A stretch of DNA of 64,000 nt from Saccharothrix sp. S26 (lineage in GTDB: Bacteria > Actinomycetota > Actinomycetes > Mycobacteriales > Pseudonocardiaceae): NCBI RefSeq assembly GCF_021390395.1, contig NZ_JAJUWT010000015.1, positions 186,001 to 250,000 on the forward strand. Direction: 5' to 3'. The notes below the pieces were generated by a model. The model ran no database searches, had not been told where the DNA came from, and saw nothing but the letters and a program-made list of their open reading frames with translations. Made by a program: the position numbers and the translations under genes. Below, in pieces: positions 34,874-43,588 of the stretch. The number at the start of each line of letters is the position of its first letter. Position 1 is the first letter of the stretch.

Positions 34874-35065
34874 GACCCCACTCTGTCCTGGGACCTGAGA
34901 GCTTCGCCGCGCCGGAGCGACGGCTTGCACCGTGGGTGCGCGCGATGGGAGCACGCTTTCCAGAGTCGCCTCACCCGAGCGGTTCTCGCTGCCTGAGAGT
35001 GTGCGGGGTACTTGCTCCTTCGGCGCCCCGGTCCGATCACCGAGGTCTCTCCCGCGCGGGTTCCG
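34874..35065 (-). promoter_or_regulatory. Tandem glycine riboswitch controlling gcvH-sdaA
   Basis: On the minus strand the leader reads GCGGGAGAGACC, then GCGCCGAAGGAGCAAGT, then CACTCTCAGGCA and GACTCTGGAAAGC (first aptamer), followed by CACCC..GGTGCAAG, CGGCGAAGCTCTCAGGT and GGACAGAGTGGGG (second aptamer). These are the conserved segments of the glycine (gcvT) riboswitch, in the right order, ending about 27 bases before the gcvH start. Glycine binding normally turns such operons on in Gram-positive bacteria. Confidence 0.9.
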
Positions 35066-35186
35066 GCGCTCACGACGCGCCGCGGCCGATGTTCAGTTGG
35101 TGAGCCCGAACGCTAGGTGCCCACGACGACGGGTGTCAACGCGCCGCCGACTTGTTCTGCCCGCACAACCGCGCACGGCCGCGTTG

Positions 35187-35199
35187 GTGCGTCCCGCAC
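35187..35199. promoter_or_regulatory. Small palindrome in the gcvH/ald divergent region
   Basis: GTGCG-TCC-CGCAC is a perfect 5-bp inverted repeat about 60 bases before the ald start codon. The rest of 35066-35258 shows nothing else clear apart from the ald ribosome binding site AAGGAG. It may be an operator for ald; this is weak. Confidence 0.3.
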
Positions 35200-35258
35200 G
35201 ATGACACCGAAATCGCGTTACCGGACCTTGGGTGTAACAACGGCCGAAGGAGCCCACC

Positions 35259-36365
35259 GTGCGGATCGCAGTCCCCCGCGAGATCAAGAACCACGAGTAC
35301 CGCGTCGCGCTGACCCCGGCGGGCGCACACGAGCTGACGCAGCGCGGTCACGACGTGGTCGTCGAGGCGGGTGCGGGCCTCGGTTCGGCGATCACCGACG
35401 AGGAGTACCTGTCCGCCGGCGCGAAGGTGCTCGCCTCCGCCGACGACGTGTGGGCCGAGGGCGACCTGGTGCTCAAGGTGAAGGAGCCGATCGCCGAGGA
35501 GTACCCGCGGCTGCGCAAGGGCCAGGTCCTGTTCACCTACCTGCACCTGGCCGCCGACCGACCGCTGACGCAGGCGCTGCTGGACTCCGGCACCACCGCC
35601 ATCGCCTACGAGACCGTGCAGACCGCGAACGGCGCCCTGCCGCTGCTGGCCCCGATGTCGGAGGTGGCGGGCAGGCTCGCGCCGCAGGTCGGCGCGTTCG
35701 CGCTGATGAAGCCGTCCGGCGGGCGCGGCGTGCTGCCCGGCGGCGTGCCCGGCGTGCACCCGGCGCGCGTGGTCGTCATCGGCGGCGGCGTGGCGGGTCT
35801 GAACGCGGCCGCGATCGCCGTCGGCATGGGCGCGGACGTGCAGATCCTGGACACCAACGTGGACCGGCTGCGCCACATCGACGCCCTCTACCAGGGCCGC
35901 CTGCGCACCGTGACGTCCAACCGGTACTCCGTCGAGCAGGCCGTGCGCGAGGCCGACCTGGTCATCGGCGCGGTGCTGGTGCCCGGCGCGAAGGCGCCGA
36001 AGCTGGTGAGCAACGAGCTGGTGGCCGACATGAAGCCCGGTTCGGTGCTGGTGGACATCGCGATCGACCAGGGCGGCTGCTTCGCCGACTCGCGGCCGAC
36101 CACCCACGCCGACCCCACCTACCAGGTGCACGACACGGTCTTCTACTGCGTCGCGAACATGCCCGGCGCGGTGCCGCGCACGTCGACCTACGCGTTGACC
36201 AACGTGACGCTGCCGTACGCCGTGGCGCTGGCGGACCTGGGCTGGGAGGCGGCCCTGCGCGGTGACGCGTCGCTGGCGCTCGGCCTGAACGCCCACGAGG
36301 GCCTGCTGACCAACCTGCCGGTGGCGCAGGCGCACGGCATGACCCACACCCCGCTGGACCTCTGA
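35259..36365 (+). CDS. ald: Alanine dehydrogenase
   Basis: A 368-residue enzyme of standard length. It opens [19 protein letters not shown]; the substrate-binding Lys is in [14 protein letters not shown] and the catalytic His in [11 protein letters not shown]; the NAD-binding glycines are in [17 protein letters not shown], and [19 protein letters not shown] closes the active site. It interconverts alanine with pyruvate and ammonia, NADH-linked. The GTG start has AAGGAG eight bases upstream. It is divergent from the gcvH-sdaA operon, whose product is also pyruvate and ammonia. Confidence 0.94.
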   Translation: MRIAVPREIKNHEYRVALTPAGAHELTQRGHDVVVEAGAGLGSAITDEEYLSAGAKVLASADDVWAEGDLVLKVKEPIAEEYPRLRKGQVLFTYLHLAADRPLTQALLDSGTTAIAYETVQTANGALPLLAPMSEVAGRLAPQVGAFALMKPSGGRGVLPGGVPGVHPARVVVIGGGVAGLNAAAIAVGMGADVQILDTNVDRLRHIDALYQGRLRTVTSNRYSVEQAVREADLVIGAVLVPGAKAPKLVSNELVADMKPGSVLVDIAIDQGGCFADSRPTTHADPTYQVHDTVFYCVANMPGAVPRTSTYALTNVTLPYAVALADLGWEAALRGDASLALGLNAHEGLLTNLPVAQAHGMTHTPLDL

Positions 36366-36376
36366 GCACCACAACG

Positions 36377-36417
36377 GAGAAGGGCCCTGCTCACGTGCTG
36401 TGAGCAGGGCCCTTCTC
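36377..36417 (+). terminator. Strong perfect hairpin terminator after ald
   Basis: An exact 18-bp inverted repeat, arms 36377-36394 and 36400-36417 (GAGAAGGGCCCTGCTCAC in the left arm) with a 5-base loop, begins 11 bases after the ald stop codon. It is the most perfect hairpin in the window. No T-run follows. Confidence 0.85.
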
Positions 36418-36427
36418 GACGAAAGAC

Positions 36428-36466
36428 GGCCCGCTCAACCAGCCTGGGGGTCACTGGGAGCGGGCC
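36428..36466. terminator. Second hairpin after ald
   Basis: GGCCCGCTC (36428-36436) pairs exactly with GAGCGGGCC (36458-36466). The 21-base loop contains a further CCAG/CTGG pairing. It stands right after the first hairpin and may back up termination of ald. Confidence 0.55.
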
Positions 36467-36704
36467 GCGTCACCAATCTTAGCCGGGAACCCGGGTCCCT
36501 GCCCAGCGACCCCACCGATCCGGCCCACAATTCCCCCGGCGGTGTCGACACGCTGTGTGCACGGTCAAGCGATCGAGTGAACTTGGGTGGTAACGGGTAA
36601 GTCACGACGGCCCGGCGACCGATGCACAAGGCAGGAACCCGCAGCTACGCAGCGGGGTTGTCCGCTCGCGGCGTGTTGCCGCCTCATCGCCGATCGGAGC
36701 GCAG
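36467..36704 (+). other. Gene-free stretch, possible structured 5' leader
   Basis: This stretch has no convincing gene. The part from about 36590 to 36675 contains AACCCGC and GCGGGGTT arms around an AGCTACGCA loop and other potential pairings, and could be a folded leader of the two small genes that follow. I do not recognise a known riboswitch. GGAG at 36695 serves the next start codon. Confidence 0.3.
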
Positions 36705-36887
36705 ATGGCTGGACCCGAGGGCTGGATCGACTGCCACGACCCGTTCGGACGGGACCGGTCGATGACCGTTCTCGTCGAGGACGACCGAGTCCTGCTGGTC
36801 GCGCCGCCGGGCGAGTCGGCTGTGATGTCGGTCACGCAGACGCGCCGGTTGCACCGCCTGCTCGACCAAGTCGCCGACAGGATGTGA
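36705..36887 (+). CDS. Small conserved-looking protein of unknown function
   Basis: A 60-residue protein (opening MAGPEGWIDCHDPFGRDRS) preceded by GGAG at a suitable distance. It looks like a compact beta-rich fold (MTVLVEDDRVLLVAPPGESAV) followed by a helix (TRRLHRLLDQVADRM). It has neither signal peptide nor membrane segment. It stands 5 bases before the next small gene, so the two are very likely an operon. I cannot name its function. Confidence 0.65.
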   Translation: MAGPEGWIDCHDPFGRDRSMTVLVEDDRVLLVAPPGESAVMSVTQTRRLHRLLDQVADRM

Positions 36888-36892
36888 CCCGC

Positions 36893-37267
36893 GTGGACGA
36901 GGTACTGCGCGCCGCCGTGCTGCGCCGACTGGCGTTGCTGGACGAGGCCGCCGAGAGCGGTGAGGCGGACGCGCTCGTGCCGCTCGCGCGCTCCGAGATC
37001 CACCGCCTGGCCGACGGTTGGCGGCTGCTGCTGACCGTGCACCAACCGGATCCGGACGGCCGCTGCGGCGCGTGCCCCGGCATCCTGCGGCACAAGAAGT
37101 GGCCGTGCCAGGTGTGGACGATGGCGCACCAGCACCTCATCGGCGACGGGCTGCCGCACCGCGAGCGCCGCCGCCCGCTGCGGACGCTGCGCCGTTCGAC
37201 CGACGTGGAGACGACCGCCGAGATACCGCGGGTCGCGTCGAAACCGCGACACGCCCTCCCCGAGTGA
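36893..37267 (+). CDS. Small Cys-containing protein of unknown function
   Basis: A 124-residue protein starting at GTG 36893. The helical N-terminal half is followed by VHQPDPDGRCGACPGI and KKWPCQVWTMAHQHLIGD, in which three cysteines and two histidines might bind a metal. The Arg-rich tail looks disordered. Similar short proteins with CGxCP...WPCxVW occur widely in actinomycetes but have no assigned role that I know. It is coupled with the 60-residue protein and lies 48 bases before the ABC exporter genes. Confidence 0.65.
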   Translation: MDEVLRAAVLRRLALLDEAAESGEADALVPLARSEIHRLADGWRLLLTVHQPDPDGRCGACPGILRHKKWPCQVWTMAHQHLIGDGLPHRERRRPLRTLRRSTDVETTAEIPRVASKPRHALPE

Positions 37268-37315
37268 CCCTCCTAGGGCAGGATGACGCCCGGTAGGAGT
37301 ACTCGGGAGGGACGC

Positions 37316-38479
37316 GTGCACGACGGCAGTGGCCGCATCGTGGTGCAGAACTTGACCAAGCAGTTCGGTCCGGTCGCAGCGGTGCAGAATCTCAGCTTCA
37401 CGGTGGAACCCGGTTCGGTGACCGGCTTCCTCGGCCCCAACGGCGCCGGCAAGACGACCACGCTGCGCATGCTGCTCGGCCTGGTGACCCCGACCGCGGG
37501 CATCGGGCTGATCAACGGCAGGCCGTTCAGCCAGCTCGGCAACCCGGCGCGGGTGGTCGGCGCGGTGCTGGAGGCGCAGGGCTTCCACCCCAAGCGCACC
37601 GCGCGCAACCACCTGCGCGTGTACGCCGCCGCGATCGGCGTGCCGGACTCGCGCGCCGACCAGGTGCTCGGGCTCGTCGGCCTCGGCGCCGCGGGCGACC
37701 GCAAGGCGGGCGGCTACTCGCTCGGCATGAAGCAGCGGCTGGCCCTGGCCACCGCGCTGCTGGGCGACCCGCAGATCCTGGTGCTCGACGAGCCGGCCAA
37801 CGGGCTGGACCCGGAGGGCATCGCCTGGCTGCGGACGTTCCTGCAGTCCTACGCGCGCAGCGGGCGGACCGTGCTGATCTCCAGCCACCTGCTGGCGGAG
37901 GTCGAGCAGACCGTCGACCAGGTGGTCATCATCAGCCGCGGCCAGACCATGTACTACGGGCCGCTGGACCACCTGCGCAACCAGCAGCAGGGCCGCGTGC
38001 TCGTGCAGCCGTCGGACACCGGCGCGCTGGTCGCGGCGCTGCGCGAGGACGGCGTCGCCGGCATCGAGCAGCTGCCCGACGGCCGGCTCGCGGTCAGCGG
38101 CGTGGACGCCAAGCAGGTCGCCGACACGGCGTTGAAGGCGGGCGTGTCGATCTACGGCATCCAAGAGGAGAAGGCCGACCTGGAGCGGCTGTTCTTCCAG
38201 CTCACCAACGGCCAGTACGCGGCGCCGGGGCAGTACGCGCAGCCGGTCGCCTACCAGCAGCCGGGCTACCAGACCCCGCCGCAGGGCTACCAGCAGCAGG
38301 GTTACCAGCAGCCGCCGGCGGGCTACCAGCAGCAGCCGCCACCCGGCTACGAGCAGTACCAGCAACCCCCGCCCGGCTACCAGACGCCGCCGCAGGGTTA
38401 CCCGGGAGCCCCGCAGCCGCCGCAGGACAACCCGTACGGTCCGCAGCACGGCCAGGGCGGCCTCGGGGGAGGTGCGTGA
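37316..38479 (+). CDS. ABC exporter ATP-binding protein with Pro/Gln/Tyr-rich tail
   Basis: A 387-residue ATPase of the drug/antibiotic-export (DrrA/CcmA-like) group. Walker A is GPNGAGKTT, the signature YSLGMKQRLALA and Walker B ILVLDEPANGLDP, then SSHLLAEVEQ. The start GTG follows GGGAGG. From about residue 298 to the end it carries a low-complexity tail of repeated GYQQ/PPGYQ/PPQGY units, unusual for an ABC ATPase and more like tails of surface-cell-growth or condensate-forming proteins. Its stop overlaps the permease start (TGATG). Confidence 0.87.
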   Translation: MHDGSGRIVVQNLTKQFGPVAAVQNLSFTVEPGSVTGFLGPNGAGKTTTLRMLLGLVTPTAGIGLINGRPFSQLGNPARVVGAVLEAQGFHPKRTARNHLRVYAAAIGVPDSRADQVLGLVGLGAAGDRKAGGYSLGMKQRLALATALLGDPQILVLDEPANGLDPEGIAWLRTFLQSYARSGRTVLISSHLLAEVEQTVDQVVIISRGQTMYYGPLDHLRNQQQGRVLVQPSDTGALVAALREDGVAGIEQLPDGRLAVSGVDAKQVADTALKAGVSIYGIQEEKADLERLFFQLTNGQYAAPGQYAQPVAYQQPGYQTPPQGYQQQGYQQPPAGYQQQPPPGYEQYQQPPPGYQTPPQGYPGAPQPPQDNPYGPQHGQGGLGGGA

Positions 38480-39351
38480 TGGGCAACCTGATCAAGTCGG
38501 AGTTCCGCAAGACCACCACCACGGGCCTGTGGTGGGGCCTGATGATCCCGACCGTGCTGCTCGCGTTCGGCTGGGCGCTGGGCACCGGGGCCATCTTCAA
38601 GAGCGTCTCGGACTTCATGGGCAGCTCCGAGGCCGAGGAGCTGGCCACGCTGCTCAACGTGGACCCGTCGCAGTGGCAGATGTCGGTGTTCGGCATCGCC
38701 CGCAGCATCAACGTGGCCACGATCTTCCCGATGATCTTCGGTGGCCTGGCGATCGCGAACGAGATCAACCGCAAGACGATCACGACCACGTTCCTGACCG
38801 CGCCGAACCGGGTCTCCGCGCTGGCCGCGAAGATGGTCGTCTACATCCTGTGGGGCGCGATCTTCGGCATCGCGATCGTGGCGTCGGTGAGCATCGGCAT
38901 CGCCCTGACCTCGAACTCCGGCTCCCTGCCGGACGCGGGCGGGTGGCTCGCGCTGGCCGGTGTCGGCGTGCTGTCGTCGATCCTGATGACGATGTTCGGC
39001 GTAGGCGTCGGCGCGCTGATGACCAGCGTCATCGGCACCACCGTGGTGCTGCTGCTCTACATGCTGATCGTGGAGAACGGCCTTCAGCTCGTGCTGGCGT
39101 CGCAGGGCCTGCCGGAGATCATCGGCTTCCTGCCCAACGGCGCGGTGAACGGCCTGACCGGGTCCGTGGCGTCGTCGCTGTTCCTGGCGAACGCGGGCGT
39201 CGTGCCGGAGGACATGGTGGAAGGGCTGCGGGCCATCGCGGGCGCGCTGGGCGCGTTCGACTGGTGGTTGAGCGGCCTGATCTTCCTGGCGTGGACGGCG
39301 TTGTTCTTCCTCGGTGGCTGGGCGGCCACGCAGCGCAAGGACATCACCTGA
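38479..39351 (+). CDS. ABC exporter permease (ABC-2 type)
   Basis: A 290-residue membrane protein with about six membrane segments, opening MGNLIKSEFRKTTTTGLWWG, which is typical of ABC-2 permeases partnering DrrA-like ATPases. The large loop after the first segment (FKSVSDFMGSSEAEELATL) probably faces outward. It is coupled to the ATPase gene by a one-base overlap and ended by a strong hairpin. The cargo is unknown. Confidence 0.85.
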   Translation: MGNLIKSEFRKTTTTGLWWGLMIPTVLLAFGWALGTGAIFKSVSDFMGSSEAEELATLLNVDPSQWQMSVFGIARSINVATIFPMIFGGLAIANEINRKTITTTFLTAPNRVSALAAKMVVYILWGAIFGIAIVASVSIGIALTSNSGSLPDAGGWLALAGVGVLSSILMTMFGVGVGALMTSVIGTTVVLLLYMLIVENGLQLVLASQGLPEIIGFLPNGAVNGLTGSVASSLFLANAGVVPEDMVEGLRAIAGALGAFDWWLSGLIFLAWTALFFLGGWAATQRKDIT

Positions 39352-39376
39352 TCCGGTGATCTTGAACGGCCGATGG

Positions 39377-39404
39377 AGGCCGCCCCGAACCTTCGGGGCG
39401 GCCT
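39377..39404 (+). terminator. Hairpin terminator after the ABC-2 permease gene
   Basis: AGGCCGCCCCGAA (39377-39389) pairs exactly with TTCGGGGCGGCCT (39392-39404). It begins 26 bases after the permease stop codon and ends in TTCGTC, a fair intrinsic terminator for this kind of genome. Confidence 0.8.
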
Positions 39405-39444
39405 TCGTCACACCCGTGGCGGCAAAACTGTCGGTGAGCCGACC

Positions 39445-39460
39445 TATGTTGGATCCCGTG
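39445..39460 (+). promoter_or_regulatory. Candidate -10 and leaderless start of the large ABC exporter
   Basis: TATGTT at 39445-39450 is a good -10 hexamer, and a GTG follows at 39458, the distance expected if the transcript begins at the start codon. No ribosome binding site is seen before it. Confidence 0.45.
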
Positions 39461-42400
39461 ACTACCTCCGACGGCTGGATCCGCAGGCTCGCCCGGACGT
39501 GCTGGCAGCACCGCGCGCTCGTGGTGCTGTCGGTGCTCGCCGCCGTCGTGGGCGTGGGGTTGCAGGCCGTCGGCCCGCTGCTGATCAAGGTCGCGGTGGA
39601 CGACGCCACGGCGGGCCGCACCGACCGCCTGACGTGGCTCGCGGTCGTGCTGGTCGGCTTGGAGCTGCTGACCTTCGGCACCGCGTTCGTGCGCCGGTAC
39701 CTGGGCGGGCGGCTGGCCGTGGACGTGCAGCACGACCTGCGCCAGGCCGTGTTCGGCGCGGTGCAGCGGCTGGACGGGCCGAAGCAGGACGCGTTGCGCA
39801 CCGGCCAGGTCGTGTCCCGCTCGATCACCGACCTGCAACTGGTCAACAGCCTGCTGTCGATGACGCCGCTGGCGCTGGGCACGGTCGTGTTCGCGGTGGC
39901 GGCGATCGCGGCGATGTTCTGGCTGTCGCCGCTGCTGACCGTGATCGCGCTGGTGATCGTGCCCGCCGTCGGGATCGTGGCGGTGCGCAGCCGGCTGACC
40001 CTGTTCCCGGCCACCTGGTCGGCCCAGCAACGCGCGGCCGACGTGGCGCAGCACGTCGAGGAGACCGTCACCGGCGTGCGCGTGGTCAAGGGCTTCGGCC
40101 AGGAGGCGCGCGAGGTGGCCCGGCTGGAGTCGCGCGCCGAGCTGCTGTTCGCCGAACGGATGCGCGCGGCCCGCCTGACCGCCCGGCCGTCGGCGACGTT
40201 GAACACCCTGCCCTACCTCGGCCAGGTGGCGGTGCTGGCGCTCGGCGGCTGGCTGGCGCTGCGCGGCGAGGTGACGCTGGGCACGTTCCTGGCGTTCGCG
40301 ACCTACGTGGCCACGCTCGTCGGCCCGACCCGGCTGCTGGCGAGCCTGATGGTGACCGCCCAGCTGGCCCGCGCGGGCGTGGAGCGGGTGTACGAGCTGG
40401 TCGACTCGCAGCCGACGGTCGTGGACGGCGACCGCGACGTGCCGGACGGGCCGGTGGCCGTGGAGCTGCGGGACGTGACGTTCGGCTACACGCGCAGCGA
40501 GCCGGTGCTGTCGGGCGTGTCGCTGCGCGTCGAGCCGGGCGAGACGCTGGCGATCGTCGGCACGGCGGGGTCGGGCAAGTCCACCGTGTCCCTGCTGCTG
40601 CCGCGGTTCTACGACGTGCACGAGGGCGCGGTGTCCGTGGGTGGCGTGGACGTCCGCGAGCTGCGGCTGGCCTCGCTGCGCCGGACCGTCGGGACGGTGT
40701 TCGAGGAGGCGTTCCTGTTCTCCGACACCGTTCGGGCGAACATCGCCTACGGCCTGCCCGACGCGTCCGACGAGCAGGTGCGGGCCGCGGCCCGGGCGGC
40801 CGAGGCGCACGAGTTCATCGAGGCCCTGCCGAACGGCTACGACACCGTCGTGGGCGAGCGGGGCCTGACCCTGTCCGGAGGTCAGCGGCAACGCGTGGCG
40901 CTGGCGCGTGCCCTGCTCTCCGACCCGCGCGTGCTGGTGCTGGACGACGCGACGTCGGCGGTCGACAACGCCACCGAGGCCGCGATCCACCGCACGCTGG
41001 CCGCCGTGACGGCCGAGCGCACCACGTTGCTGATCGCGCACCGGCGGTCGTCGTTGGCGCTGGCCGACCGCATCGCCGTGCTCGACGCGGGCCGGGTGGT
41101 CGACGTCGGCACGCACGCCGAGCTGCACGAGCGGTGCCGCCTCTACCGGGAGCTGCTCGCGGGCCCGGGTGAGGCGATCGAGCAGGTCGACCCCCGTGCC
41201 GACGCGCGCCTCGAACCGGGACCGGACGGCACGACGCCGGACCTGTGGCCCGAGTCCGAGGAGGACGAGCTGGCCGTGCGCGCGGCCAACCGGGCGGTGG
41301 GCCCCGCGAAGGTGGCCCGTGGCGGTGGCGGCACGTCGGCGCTGCTGGGCGGCACCCCGCCGACCCCGGACCTGATGGCCCGCGTGCACGCCCTGCCGCC
41401 CGCCCGGGAGGTGCCGGTCCTGGACGGCGAGGACCCGCGCGCCCCCGACCCGGGCTTCCGCCTGCGCACCCTGCTGCGCCCGGTCCGGTGGGCGATGCTG
41501 GGCGTCGCGGGCCTGCTGCTCGTCGACACCGCGCTGGCGGTCGCCTCGCCGAACCTCGTGCGCCTCGGCATCGACCAGGGCGTCGTGGGCGGCCAGGTCG
41601 GTTGGCTGTGGGCCGCGGTGGCGATCAGCTTCACGCTCGTGGTGCTGGGCTGGGTGTCCTCCGCCGCGGGCACGGTCGTGACGTCGCGGGTCGGCGAGCG
41701 CCTGCTCTACCTGCTGCGCGTGCGCAGCTACGCCCACCTGCAACGGCTGGGGCTGGACTACTACGAGCGCGAGATGGCCGGCCGGATCATGACCCGGATG
41801 ACCACCGACGTGGACGCCCTGTCCAGCTTCTTGCAGACGGGCCTGACCACGTTCGCGATCAGCGTCCTGACCGTTCTGGGCATCGCCGTGGCGCTGGTGG
41901 CCACTGATCCGGGGCTGGCGCTCGTGGCGCTGGCCGTGCTGCCGATCCTGCTCGTCGCCACCGTGATCTTCCAACGCCTGTCCTCGGCCGCGTACGCGGA
42001 GGCGCGGGAGCGGGTCAGCGCGGTCAACGCCGACCTCCAGGAGAACGTCTCGGGCCTGCGCGTCTCCCAGGCGTACACGCGGGAGGCCCGCTCGGCCGAG
42101 GCGTTCGCCGAGCGCAGCGACGCCTACCGCCGCTCCCGGATCCGCGCCCAGCGCTACATCGCCACCTACTTCCCGTTCCTGTCCCTGCTGTCGGGCGTGG
42201 CCCAGGCCGGGGTGCTGGTGGTCGGCGCGTACCGGGTGGCGGACGGCAGCCTGTCCCCCGGCGTGCTGCTGGCGTTCGTGCTCTACCTGGGCCTGTTCTT
42301 CTCGCCGCTGTACCAGCTGTCCGGCGTCTTCGACGGCTACCAGCAGGCCAGGGTGGGCCTGAGCCGCATCGGCGACCTGCTGCGCACCCCGACCACCGTC

Positions 42401-43204
42401 CCCCCGGCCGCCGACCCGGTGCCGGTCACGCGGCTGCGCGGCGAGGTCGAGCTGCGCGACGTCGGCTTCACCTACCAGGGCACCACCCAGCCGGCCGTCG
42501 AGGGCATCTCGCTGCACGTGGCCCCCGGCGAGACCGTCGCCCTGGTCGGCGCGACCGGCGCGGGCAAGTCCACCCTGGTCAAGCTGGTGGCGAGGTTCTA
42601 CGACGCCACCGAGGGCGCGGTGCTGATCGACGGCGTCGACATCCGCGACTACGACCTCTCGGCCTTGCGCCAACGGCTGGGCATCGTCCCCCAGGAAGCC
42701 CACCTCTTCGGCGGCGACATCGCCGAGAACGTCGCCTACGGCAAGCCGGACGCCACCCGCGCCGAGATCGAGGCCGCCGTCCGCGCCGTCGGGGCCCTGC
42801 CGGTCGTCGCCTCCCTGCCCAACGCCTTCCACCAGCAAGTGGGCGAACGGGGCCAGGGCCTCTCCGCGGGCCAACGGCAACTGGTCGCCCTGGCCCGCGC
42901 CGAGCTGGTCCAACCGACCATCCTGCTGCTGGACGAGGCCACCGCCGCCCTGGACCCGGCCACCGAGTCCGCCGTCCTGGCCGCCAGCGACCACCTGTCC
43001 GGCGCGCGGACCACCTTCGTCGTCGCCCACCGCCTCGCCACCGCCGCCCGCGCCGATCGGATCATCGTCCTGTCCGAGGGTCGAATCGTCGAACAGGGCA
43101 CCCACACCGACCTGCTGAAGGCCAACGGCCCCTACGCCCACCTCTGGGCCCACGGTCAGGACCACCACCCGACCACCGACCTGACCTCGGTCCAGGTGCC
43201 CTGA
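39458..43204 (+). CDS. Single-polypeptide heterodimer-type ABC exporter (Rv0194-like)
   Basis: About 1248 residues comprising two complete half-exporters: membrane domain (about 15-300), ATPase (about 330-560), linker (about 560-650), membrane domain (about 655-960), ATPase (about 990-1235). Walker A motifs are GTAGSGKST and GATGAGKST; signatures are LSGGQRQRVALARAL and LSAGQRQLVALARAE. Walker B of the first half reads VLVLDDATSAVD, with Asp for the catalytic Glu, while the second reads ILLLDEATAALD, so one site is probably weak, as in heterodimeric exporters. The mycobacterial Rv0194, a multidrug exporter, has the same plan. ATG 39446 is an alternative start. Confidence 0.87.
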   Translation: MTTSDGWIRRLARTCWQHRALVVLSVLAAVVGVGLQAVGPLLIKVAVDDATAGRTDRLTWLAVVLVGLELLTFGTAFVRRYLGGRLAVDVQHDLRQAVFGAVQRLDGPKQDALRTGQVVSRSITDLQLVNSLLSMTPLALGTVVFAVAAIAAMFWLSPLLTVIALVIVPAVGIVAVRSRLTLFPATWSAQQRAADVAQHVEETVTGVRVVKGFGQEAREVARLESRAELLFAERMRAARLTARPSATLNTLPYLGQVAVLALGGWLALRGEVTLGTFLAFATYVATLVGPTRLLASLMVTAQLARAGVERVYELVDSQPTVVDGDRDVPDGPVAVELRDVTFGYTRSEPVLSGVSLRVEPGETLAIVGTAGSGKSTVSLLLPRFYDVHEGAVSVGGVDVRELRLASLRRTVGTVFEEAFLFSDTVRANIAYGLPDASDEQVRAAARAAEAHEFIEALPNGYDTVVGERGLTLSGGQRQRVALARALLSDPRVLVLDDATSAVDNATEAAIHRTLAAVTAERTTLLIAHRRSSLALADRIAVLDAGRVVDVGTHAELHERCRLYRELLAGPGEAIEQVDPRADARLEPGPDGTTPDLWPESEEDELAVRAANRAVGPAKVARGGGGTSALLGGTPPTPDLMARVHALPPAREVPVLDGEDPRAPDPGFRLRTLLRPVRWAMLGVAGLLLVDTALAVASPNLVRLGIDQGVVGGQVGWLWAAVAISFTLVVLGWVSSAAGTVVTSRVGERLLYLLRVRSYAHLQRLGLDYYEREMAGRIMTRMTTDVDALSSFLQTGLTTFAISVLTVLGIAVALVATDPGLALVALAVLPILLVATVIFQRLSSAAYAEARERVSAVNADLQENVSGLRVSQAYTREARSAEAFAERSDAYRRSRIRAQRYIATYFPFLSLLSGVAQAGVLVVGAYRVADGSLSPGVLLAFVLYLGLFFSPLYQLSGVFDGYQQARVGLSRIGDLLRTPTTVPPAADPVPVTRLRGEVELRDVGFTYQGTTQPAVEGISLHVAPGETVALVGATGAGKSTLVKLVARFYDATEGAVLIDGVDIRDYDLSALRQRLGIVPQEAHLFGGDIAENVAYGKPDATRAEIEAAVRAVGALPVVASLPNAFHQQVGERGQGLSAGQRQLVALARAELVQPTILLLDEATAALDPATESAVLAASDHLSGARTTFVVAHRLATAARADRIIVLSEGRIVEQGTHTDLLKANGPYAHLWAHGQDHHPTTDLTSVQVP

Positions 43205-43342
43205 CCGCGCGCCTCCCGGTCCGACCGCGCGTCTTCCGGTCCGACCGCGCGTCTTCCGGTCCGACCGCGCGTCTTCCGGTCCGACCGCGCGTCTTCCGGT
43301 CCGACCGCGTGCCTCCCGCAGCGACCGCACGCCTCCCGCCGC
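43203..43342. repeat. Seven tandem copies of a 20-bp unit directly after the ABC exporter
   Basis: From the stop codon onward a 20-base unit (GACCGCGCGTCTTCCGGTCC) repeats seven times without gaps. Copies 2-5 (43223-43302) are identical; copies 1, 6 and 7 differ at a few positions. It begins inside the stop codon region of the exporter gene and does not match the GAGAGTCCTACGTTC family. Confidence 0.9.
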
Positions 43343-43588
43343 CGGGCCGGCCGTTTTATCCGGCTAACGTGAGAGATGCGGTTGGGGTTGTCAGAGGTTG
43401 CACGATTCGCCCGATCGAGCACCCACCCCACCGCCGCCGACCGCTCTTGCCACCAGCGGTGATCGGCCGCGCCCAGTACGTTCACCCCTGCGGCCTTCTG
43501 CCCTCCCCGACCTGACCACCGGGGCTGCGCCCAAGCCGAGGCCCCGCCGCAACGGACTCCCAGCGGATCGCAAGCTCGCCGTCCCCAT

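Noticed and set aside
36590..36690. Cyclic-di-AMP (ydaO-type) riboswitch before the small genes
   Set aside because: A few bases (AGGCAGGAACC) resemble parts of the consensus, but the order and the second conserved block are missing.
39344..43330. Very long open frame antisense to the large ABC exporter
   Set aside because: No domain, low-complexity composition, and fully opposite a conserved gene; its first part merely translates the 20-bp tandem repeat.
43203..43342. Protein-coding tandem repeat on the minus strand
   Set aside because: A frame reads through the 20-bp units, but 20 is not a multiple of 3, so the residues do not repeat evenly, and there is no ribosome binding site.
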